From Lepidonotus clava (lineage: Eukaryota; Annelida; Polychaeta; Phyllodocida; Polynoidae): a DNA stretch of 64,000 nt. The DNA lies in the NCBI GenBank assembly GCA_936440205.1, contig OW387134.1:16842908-16906907 (forward strand), read 5' to 3'. The translations under genes were made by a program, and so were the position numbers. Positions 55,156 to 64,000 of the stretch are shown piece after piece. Under the pieces are notes generated by a model that saw only the letters and a program-made list of their open reading frames with translations, did no database searches and had not been told where the DNA came from. Position 1 is the first letter of the stretch. Every line of letters starts with the position of its first letter.

Positions 55156-58100
55156 AACGCAAAGCTATAAGGAGTAAAGGGCCCGATGTACTGTATTGTA
55201 AGTGTCCGAGGGGGGCTTGATGTACGCCCGTACTGCCTGGGACCTCCAGGTCCCTTGCAGCATGACATCGTTGAGGTCAGCGCCCCCGGTGTTGTATGTG
55301 AACTGGGCGCCCCCTTGACGCAGGCTATGAAGAGAGTGTATGGAAGACGATGAGCCCACGAGGCTGAAGAGGGCAGCCCACTGCCTTCTGAAATGTGGCA
55401 CGGTGGCCGGATTTCCGTCCATGTGACGTAGAAGAGGGGTGTCGGCCAACGGGGGTGCTGGCCGAGAGTCACAGTACTTGTTGTATGCTTGGACCGGGCA
55501 TACGGCCTCATCCTTGGTATAAGGGAGGAGGACGCTGGTTGCGTCCGAGGCACGCTGCAGTGTCTTAGTCCATTTGATTCGTATAATAAGTCCTTTCGGG
55601 TCCACTGTGGCGTCGACTACGGTGAGGTGACGAGATGGGTCAAAGTCCTTGACCGCCTGAGGGGCGAGTGAGCTTTGCCTGAGAAATCCCTCGAACATTA
55701 TAACGATGGCCAGCCTCATTAAATGAGGGTCCGGGAGGCGATGAGCCGTGGCCAGGAGGCGTCTGAAGAGGGCCGGAGGCACGGGGGCCTTAGGGGCCGG
55801 AATATGGCGAAGGTTTATTGAGATGGAGCGGAGCGCCATGGCCACCCGAGGGTGGAACAAGGGTGCTGTCGCCAGGCCAGAAATGTTGTAGAAAGTCCTA
55901 ATATGTGATATCGCATTGGAGACCACAAGGGGATTTGAGGTGGCCCTGGCGAGGTGCTCAACATACCAGCATGTATGATAGTAGGCGGGGCGTCTGTGGT
56001 CAATATGTATAGTGCGACAAAAGTTAAGAAAACGTGTAACTGCTGACGCGCGAGCCTTATTGGTGCCTGGCCGATGTGAGGTCCTCTGCCTCTCCAGTGC
56101 CGCTGCGGCCAGGTCCGTCTGAAGTGGGCCTGCAATTAAGCAAAGGGACCGTAAGCAAATGCCTTTCCATCAACCTTGACAGGCTCGAGGGAGAGGTCGC
56201 GGATGTAACGTTCGGCCGAGCGCCGGTACCTATCAGCCAGGGCGACCCTGCTGAGCGCGTCCGGGACGGCCATGCCTTCCCCGAGTACATGTACAAATCT
56301 GACGTGAGACTGGAATTTTGATACGTGGTACCACATCGCCCGGCCGCAGGCCGCAAGGACAGAATCCCAAGCCCAGCCTGATGTGAAGGCTGACACAGCT
56401 GCCTGATTGTCACAGTGAACGAGCACATATCCGCCAGTGTGTTCCTTGGTGACGAAGGTGTGGACTGCGGCCATTACGTTGGGTGATGTGGTGAGAGGTG
56501 CCTCCTTTGGGTGACGAGTAGCCGATGAGTGGTTATACTCTTGATCATAACCGTATATGGACGGGAAACCCGTAGCGTATACCCTCCAGTACCATGTTGT
56601 CGTCCCGGTGGCCCGTAGCCCTTGCCTCCCACTCCTCAACAATCAGTTGGGTTTTAATAAATATGCGCGGTGAGACATGGTTGAGGGCGTTTGCAGCACG
56701 GGCGGCCTCATATGTGCTGGCCATTTCTCCAGGTAACTCCTGGGTGGGGAAAGGCCAGCTGCTGAAGTCGTTCTGATTGATGTTGACCACATCAAGGGGG
56801 TTGAAGCCTTTACCTTGTATGGAGGCATATCCTGGGCTGTCGTGCAGTATACAATCGTGGTCATCCTCATACAGACCTTCGCTATCAACCTGTAGATCCT
56901 GGGGCTCATGTCTCTCAGGAGGCCAGTCGGAGGGGGCCTGACAGGGAGGTGCCGATAAATCTGAGCGGGCCGGGACCCGGTGGCACGGGGGCGTGTGCTG
57001 GGCAGACCGCGTGTCGGTGACGCCCAGGGGGGCCTGTGTATCTGGGCCCAGGTGAGGGTAGAAGTGCGCCTGTGCACATGATGAGCCGGCTCGCTCAACG
57101 GAGGGGGCGGGGAGGGCCACGTCCCCGCCGGAGGCGGGCTCACCATCCGATGCTGCAGCAGTCTCCGATCTGCCTGTGGTGTGGTGTCCTATGTAGGGCT
57201 GGATTTCCATACGGGGCCCGCCGCCCGATGCTACGGTAGCAGGAGTTGACCTTTTAAGCTGGTCGCCTGTTGACACAGCGATGCTGTAGTTGTCGACGCG
57301 GGGCGTGTCATGTCCGTCGCCTGTTGACGGGTAGTCCTGTTGGGCGATAATATGGCGGGCGACCGTTCGTCCGTGCTCACCGGCTCCCGCGTGCTGCCCG
57401 TGTTCTGCAAGTACGTCTGTACTCTCGCGCTGCTTATCGTGTCCTATTGTGTAATCCATAGTAAGCGTCTGCTGTTCAGGAACGATATCTTTGTATGTCA
57501 CTGCGTTACCTAGTAGAGCATGTGGCCGTCGTCCGCCATGTTGGTCGATGGCCTCTGGGTGTGAGCTGAGAGTGCTATGTGTCGCGCCCCCTGATTGGCC
57601 GGCTGGCCGGATGTTGACCCGGGAGTCCACGTGGGTTTGTTTATGTTTACCAAACCTGACAGCGTGTGTTACCTCGCTGTCATCGTGGTCCTGTTCGTCA
57701 CTATTGCAAAACACAGGTTGGTCCTAGGAAAGGTGACTTCATGTCGGTCGTTGTCGCCTGCGGGCCGGGTCCTTTCGACACGGCTTGGGGCCTGGCCCGC
57801 TTCTAGTTTTTTGGTCGGTTGTTTTGCTTCGGTTTTCGCCCTCTGTTTTGCTGGGACCTGTTGTGGCTGTTGCCCTTATTTTCATCAGCGTACTGCTTCA
57901 GGCCTGGTTTTTTCCAGCACGTTTTTGCGCCATGGTTTGTAGCTTCAACTCCCAGGCCGTATTGGCATACAGCACAGCAATGGACCCAGGTGCGTCCCTC
58001 CGCTGAGTGGTCTGCTTTTTCTTTACATACGTCAGCGTTGAAATCAGGGCAGAGAGCCGAGATAGTAGCTCCACTACGTGGGCCCTTAATCCATGAGAGA

Positions 58101-59132
58101 CGAGTACGCTCAGAGGCGAAGAGATCAATATCGTGCCATGAGGCCTGGCGATCCTCGATGTGCGCTAGGCACGCCTGTGTCCAGTCCCGCACGGCCGGCC
58201 ACGGAATGGTAGCGGCGTCCTGGGCCACTTGAGCGACATGGTTTATAACCTCGTATACCTCAGAGTGGTCATTGAGGGCTGGCTTGATCCATCGCATCAT
58301 ACCGCACATGTACTCGGGGAACGACAGGTCGCGCCTTGACCGGCGCGCCCTGGCTACTTTTTTAAGTTCGGGGGGAAGATTGGTATAGGGTTCCAGTGTA
58401 AGATTACGAACTGAGAGCTTTTTACCTGATGGGTTGCCGACTTGAGGGTACTGGGCCTCCAGGGCCTTCTTGGGATCATAAGTGTCCCGTGGGGACCTTG
58501 CCCTTCATCTGGAGTGAGAGCGTGAGCGACTATACGAGGATCGATGGCCCCGAGAGTCGCTGCGTCATCGTTTGTTGTCCCTGCGTCTTGACCTGTCTCG
58601 TGTAGTTGATCTGGTTGTTGACCGCCTGCGTGATGACCGGCTGTCCGAATGTCGGCGATGTTTTGGTGAGCGGCGTCTGCGGCATGGACTACGCCGCTGA
58701 CTGGCCGGTGAGTATCCGAGGTGGCTACGTGATCGTTTTGAACGGTTTGACCCACGGCTTGACCGGGAGGCTGACCTTGAGCGGCTGCGGGATGCAACTG
58801 CTTTGTCCACCTTGTCGTTAAGTTCTTTGATCATCGTCTGTAGGGCAGCCATGGTAGGTTCCGGGGGCATCTTGGGGGGCTCGGCCCCTTGGGGCTGGTC
58901 CTTCTCGGGCTGCTTGGGAGGGCTGTTCGGTGTGTCTTCGTCGCCCGCCATGTTAGTCACTGATATGTCGTGGTCCTCAGGTGTTTGATTACCACCTTTC
59001 TTGGCGGTGCAAGGTTTGCCCGGTTTCTGCTTACGAGAGCTGTGGGCAGTGAGGCGAATATTAGCAATAGTCTTCGCCGTCCTTTGACTCCTACTTCCTG
59101 ACATAATCCAAGTCCAGTTGGACGTTCATGTC

Positions 59133-59301
59133 GAATTTTTGCGTCTTTGAGGAATGGCCGCCGAAGTAAGAGTGGCGGGAATGCCTTGTGAAGGTAGGCT
59201 CCCATTGGTCAGAGTGAACATGTGACCACTGTCCAGTTTATAATTGTGGGTCCTATTTATAGGAATGTTGCGCAATCGGGCAGGGGCCCGATTCCTGAGC
59301 C
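59133..59301 (-). repeat. Split direct repeat A1 of the Ngaro-type element
   Basis: About 169 nt at the 5' end (minus sense), matching 54823-54991. Confidence 0.9.
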
Positions 59302-60631
59302 ATTTGTCATACAGTTGGCGGAAATCAGCATTCTGTCTCTTAGTTTCATTGTTATGCGATTTGTGTTTTCTTCGTTTTACTACTGTTTTGTCTGCTGACG
59401 GTGAATTGACTACTAATGTCCTTTTCGTATACAGATAGAAATATGTTTAATTTAATTAGGATGGCTGCCAATACGTTAAATCCAACGGTGCATACTTTTG
59501 TCTTGATTGGCAGTCCGTTAAGGCTTCGCTTGGACAAAACAGATTGCTTGATTAAGGCTGTCAGGTATATCCTCGATCGACTTCGCCCAGATTAGACCAC
59601 ATGACATTGGTTTGGTTGATCATATCCATATCATGATTGGCAGAAAGGAGTCGTCAGCATGAGACATGATCCTGTTCGATCCGGTACAAAAAGACATAGC
59701 AAAGAATTTAGGTGTCCTATTCAATACAAACATGGAACCAGTTCTCTGTGAAGCCAAATACATATATAGGCAAGATGCATTTGTGAAAATATAAGATTGA
59801 TAAAGTAAGCATTGTGGACAATACAACAATGTTGCAATTAGATGAATATTACAGAACAATTTGCCATGCTCTCTAGACCCCCTCTCCCCCTTTAGCAGTT
59901 TAGCATGTAATTCGCATAATAAAATGACTGAGCACGATATACTGATTCATGCAGAAACTTTAACGCATGCTCTATTGAACTAGGAGATATGATTTATTTC
60001 AGCCAATCAGTGCTCTTCATTTAGCTAGTTCTATCAATTGCCCTTCCTCCCGCCAGAACGCTATGCTTAGAATGGAATAGAAATAGAAATGCACTAAACC
60101 CTTACTTAGAGCCCCAATCCCCCTTTATGTGTAGGTAATTAATCGGAAGCCCTAATGTAATCGATCGGCTGCAATAGCATTTGAGTAGACTCATTTGGAT
60201 AGATGGAGGATTCAATGATTTCAGCAAACCCTATCACCAGTGGTTACACCATTGAAGGCCAGACAACAAGTGATAAGGGCCGATTTGCCATAGTCGCAGT
60301 ACTCTCCTAACTGCGTCAAAAAAATCCTTAGAAATAAACTGTATTTATTGAGTAGTTGATACAGCTATTGAAGGATGTATATGTGTACAAAAGAGTCAGA
60401 GAATTTTAAACTTGAATTCAGCCCCAATTTTCTAACGATGAAGTCTCAGGCAAATATAAGGTTAATTTCCTAAATAATGATCTTTAGCTGCATCAAAGGG
60501 AGAGCGCTGCAAATTCTCTACAAATTAAATCAGGACCCTTCCCCCTATCTGTTTTATCCGAATCCCCTGTTTACCGACCCCCTAACGCACGTCCCCTATA
60601 CCGTTCAGCATCCTTTTCCCCCCACCTGTAG
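59302..60631. other. No gene seen
   Basis: AT-rich flank of the Ngaro-type insertion. The frames at 59352-59859 have no motif. Confidence 0.55.
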
Positions 60632-60884
60632 GTTCTGTCAAACACCCGACGGGCCGGGTCACCTATCCTGTCGGCGCCAAATTGATCCTTCATATGATCC
60701 GCCGACGTGTGCGCCACCTGGTGACGCGGGCCCAGGTGAGGCCGGGCACGGCGGGTCTTAGCCCCCCGCATTACCCACAACCCACACACACAGGGCCGCC
60801 ATTATTGGCACCTCCGCCGGAAGCGGAAATCACATTGTCCTGCGGGAAGTGGGAGGCCAAGTCCTTGGGCACACATGGGTACCG
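60632..60884 (+). CDS. Weak exon candidates in a CpG-rich patch
   Basis: A segment 60632-60735 has an acceptor (TTTTCCCCCCACCTGTAG) and donor (CCCAG|GTGAGG) and an open frame VTYPVGAKLILHMIRRRVRH. A second, 60794-60884 (acceptor ACACACAG, donor CCG|GTAAAT), joins in phase. The minus strand over the same DNA also has an open, protein-like frame, so CpG composition alone may explain this. No family recognised. Confidence 0.28.
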
Positions 60885-63037
60885 GTAAATTACAAAGGGG
60901 GCTGCCGAGATGTAGTTGGGTGTGAATACCATAGGTTTTGCAGCTAACCTGATAAGGTGAGCTTCTGGTTGAAATCATAATCTACAACCTAGCGCTTATC
61001 ATATTCAAACTAAAGGATCACTCAAGTTATTTGTCATGCCAACTTTAGTAAATGTTTCCGGAAATCTTGAATAGAGGCAATGTGGATAGCCTCCTAGTAT
61101 CAAAGGCATTGGACATTAAATGTACTTACAAGAACATTAAGTGTTCACACATGATCGAATCAATTTCGAGATAAAATCAATATCAAAGTGTATCACATTA
61201 CTGCTTGAATACAACTTTTTTTTATAGAAACTATGCATAAAGGGAAAATGGATGAATAACCTGGTACTATTTATACAAATCCATGCAGTAATCAATGTAT
61301 TGCAAGTGCAATAACGACACCTTAAGTTCCTAATTCAATCCGAACATTTTATCGCAATTGCATTGGAAGCCACGCCACAAGACTCGAGAATTAGATCAAA
61401 TTGTTTAAGAAAATTTAGTAAAAGAAAATATTATCCGTCACTTTAGGTGAAAAAACAAAACGTATAATGCAGTTAAGTGCCTACTCATTACCTACAAGTA
61501 CTGTTGAGTTTTGGTGTATTCGACCATTGCCCATTAAATACATTCATCTAAATGAATCAATGGCCAGCCACTAGATCTACGGGGGAAACAGGACTTAATA
61601 CGTATGACTGAAATGCCCAGAGTGAAAGAACACTGCAAAGCTAACACCCTGATGAACACCATGCCCACCCAAAGGGGACGCGATGCCAGAGATTCTATTG
61701 GAGACAAACAGAAACCAGTGCCAGACTCCTCACAGGAAGCCTTACGACGTGAGGTGGCCGCGGGCCTCTCCTAGAGAACGTTATCGCGAGCCCATCTCAA
61801 GCACTAAGGCAATTGAAGTTGTCTTCTTCTCGAAGCAAACTAATCAAGGCGCTGCCATTTCAAGGGGCCTTCCAACTGAATTATAAATATGGGTAAGGTT
61901 GAGGGAGGGACTTAAATTTTAAAAATATGGTCTATGGGCCCAGATGTTTAAGAAATTCATGATCCCCTCCAATGCAATTTGCATCGTGATGCAGCTAATA
62001 CAATAAAGTTATTCATATGGAAACTTCAGTGCACAAGCACCTTGGATTATCTGAGCAGAAAAGAAATTTACCATCGCCGACAATGGGAGACGCATGCACT
62101 TTCGCAAATTAATGTCTTTTTTCGATCCGGAGAGGAGAATTTGCATGCTACACCTGAAGCTACTCATTTGGGATATCCTCACTATTCAACCGGGATGTAT
62201 GCATTAAAGCCTGCTGTATATATGTACCAGAGCGAATCAGTTGTAATTGATTACGTATGAAAATTGAATGAGAGAAATATAAGATTTAAAAAAAGAAAGA
62301 AAGTGTAGTAGGTGGGGGATGGGGCACATCCCACAATTTACACAGAATGTACAAGATCATCGTAAACCTGGCAAGTGTTCCTCGTCAGAAATCCATCACC
62401 CCGAAGGCATTTAATTTTAGTATAAGTTTAAGCCGATGCGACCCCCGACAATAACTTCCTCTTGTTTTAGTTTGTTGATTGCCCAGTGGTCATCAATCAT
62501 TTGACTATCCCTTCAACAATCGCGTGCTTTTCTCTCCGATCCTTAAAAAAGCATGTCGCCATATAGTATACGAGGGTAATCGTATAATGTTTTGGCTCAA
62601 TTTGTGATGTTTTAAAACAGAATTCTCACAAAATGATTACGCATTATCTACGTGTTAATGTAACAAGCAATAATGCAGTCATCAACGTTGGTTTCATGAA
62701 TTAGTCCCTATGGTGGCATGTGGAGAATTGTAATCAAAGAAGCGCGTGCTTAATACCCTTCTTTCGTACCCCTTTCAAAATACTAGATTCCACACTGATG
62801 AATTAAAGATATACTTTCCCTCCTAATACCTGTACTTTCTGATAGTAGGCTACTGATAGGACATGGTCATCAAATTTCAGCATGCCTTAAGGTGAACTTA
62901 CTTATTTCCAAAAGTATTTTGCTCTGAGACACTAAATGTTGTGACAGGTACATGTATATACATGTGTGCAATCGCATCCTTTGACACGTAGTATCTCAGG
63001 GATTAACGCCCATCCCGCCCATCCATTCCCGCACCAT
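60885..63037. other. No firm gene; one 53-codon frame at 61613-61774
   Basis: The plus strand at 61613-61774 encodes MPRVKEHCKANTLMNTMPTQ.. ending LRREVAAGLS. It is charged and of good composition but has no ortholog I can name and only an average start context. The remainder is AT-rich. Confidence 0.3.
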
Positions 63038-63540
63038 TTACCCCCCAGGATGGTCGCCCCGACCCTGGCGTCCTCTTATGTGCCACCCCCGCTCTTGCCG
63101 CGCCCTTCCTTGGGGCCGTATTGGCTTTGCTAAGGACAACAGTTGGTTGGTCGGGCCGGTGGTAATGTCACCGGTCCAGCTGCACATACACGCCCGCCCT
63201 GCCCAGCTCCTGCTGCTGGCACTGTCCCAGGCCCCGAGGACGGTGCCAAGGAGTATAGTAATGCGTAGCTTATTTTCTTTTGGACGCTGCCCATACCGGG
63301 CCGGCCCGCGGAGGGCCCGGGAGCAGGCGAAAAGGTCAGTGGCCTGACACCTTAAAAGGGAGACATTGATCCAAGGTCGGGGGCCTGTGACCACAGTGTA
63401 CGTGTGCTGTGTGTGCACAGCGCGTGCACAGCACACAGGAGGTGCGCACGGCGGACACGGGGGTGCATACAATGATTGTCGAGTCTGGGCAAAGCAAATG
63501 TCCACGGCCAACCGCTGGGCATTCAGACAAAGGTGGATAA
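63038..63540. other. CpG/GC-rich patch with overlapping frames and a GTGCAC palindrome
   Basis: An acceptor-like CACCATTTACCCCCCAG at about 63047 is followed by an open plus frame to 63347. The minus strand is open over the same span (202 codons). The strand cannot be chosen, so no gene is called. Near 63400-63437, GTGCTGTGTGTGCACAGCGC-GTGCACAGCAC can fold on itself. Confidence 0.35.
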
Positions 63541-64000
63541 AGTTTACCCAAATGATGCTTGTCGTCTGTAACAATTCTTTCTGCCCTTTTCGTAATTTAT
63601 CTGAAAACGTAGAACCACAAGAAACAGTGCATGAGAAACAAAACACTATTCTGATGACTCAAGTATTACTTATAAATGCGCAAATCTTGGCATCAGCTAT
63701 ATAGCCTAACTTGCAATTTACAGTGAGTTTAATTTGAGGCTGAATTTCCCATTAGATAAAAGAATGTACACACACTACCTGACCACAAATACTCTACAAA
63801 AAACAACAAATAATTAGACATTTTGAAATGTTTTAGGAATCATGTTGCGTAATAATTCAATATAATTACTCTAAAGCAGTCCGGTCAATGCTTTCAACTT
63901 GTAGCTCAAGGTTTATAGTTTAAACTGTGGGATGATTCAAATGCATGGAGTTTATGCAATATAATTGATTATAGGCCTGATGTTTGTTTGATAAGATTGA
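63541..64000. other. No gene seen
   Basis: AT-rich sequence to the edge of the window. Confidence 0.5.

Larger units (their letters stand above)
54616..59301 (-). mobile_element. Ngaro-type (DIRS-order) tyrosine-recombinase retrotransposon, young but broken (fossil)
   Basis: Read on the minus strand the layout is A1 (59301-59133), coding part, B1 (55155-54992), A2 (54991-54823), a 43-nt spacer, B2 (54779-54616). These are the split direct repeats typical of Ngaro/PAT-like elements. Parts by similarity: a gag-like region (about 59104-57803) with an RS/RR-rich tract and a Cys/His cluster; a pol-like region (about 57714-56136) with an RNase-H-type block (VHCDNQAAVSAF, PDALSR); and a tyrosine recombinase (55926-55165) with HSLRQGGA and a terminal Tyr context (RSQAVRAYI). 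Reading frames are interrupted and it is incomplete, with roughly three to five breaks. B1 and B2 are identical and A1 and A2 differ by about 2-3%, so the insertion is recent. Confidence 0.88.

Noticed and set aside
59244-59438. 64-codon plus frame at the Ngaro-type end
   Set aside because: Crosses the element boundary and has no motif.
63038-63646. 202-codon minus-strand frame
   Set aside because: The plus strand is also open in this CpG-rich patch; no domain and no decisive splice sites.

Overview
This is eukaryotic, animal nuclear DNA. It is about 40% GC, has very low gene density, small exons with GT-AG borders, long introns and many interspersed repeats. The short palindrome TAGGCCTA recurs, and there are 5S/tRNA-like SINEs, G/C-run MITEs and a DIRS-order (Ngaro-type) element. 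Together these suggest a marine invertebrate, and my best but unproven guess is an ambulacrarian deuterostome (echinoderm or hemichordate). Most long open frames are chance or repeat-derived.

Left part (1-30 kb): the only recognisable host gene is a class A (rhodopsin-type) peptide-like GPCR on the minus strand. Exon 1 ends at 6418 and exon 2 covers 1955-1636 (TM1-TM3); the rest lies beyond the left edge. Around it are MITEs, three copies of a palindromic 'AAATCCAAGATGGCTGAC' repeat, a LINE reverse-transcriptase scrap (about 20.6-20.9 kb), a diverged duplicated block (22.5 and 25.9 kb) and small tandem duplications.

Middle (30-41 kb): a 0.93 kb imperfect inverted duplication, a 5S-rRNA-like SINE and tRNA-like SINEs, then a dense nest of hAT-like G/C-rich MITEs and an alternating minisatellite. 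A probable new three-exon gene on the plus strand (35533-38557) encodes a 132-aa proline-rich protein; its last exon ends in a 22-bp perfect inverted repeat that brackets the stop codon. Next comes a three-unit tandem repeat of about 325 bp, each unit with a strong hairpin, and a 97-bp fold-back element.

Right part (41-64 kb): three probable small multi-exon genes on the minus strand that I do not recognise (43955-41588, 337 aa, with TATA box and strong Kozak; 47001-46334; 52576-50749). Their exon phases agree, which is the main evidence. A tyrosine-recombinase element remnant bounded by inverted repeats lies at about 47.5-50.2 kb. A young but broken Ngaro-type element (54616-59301) has the classic split direct repeats. 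From 59.3 kb to the end I see little except two CpG-rich patches with weak exon candidates.
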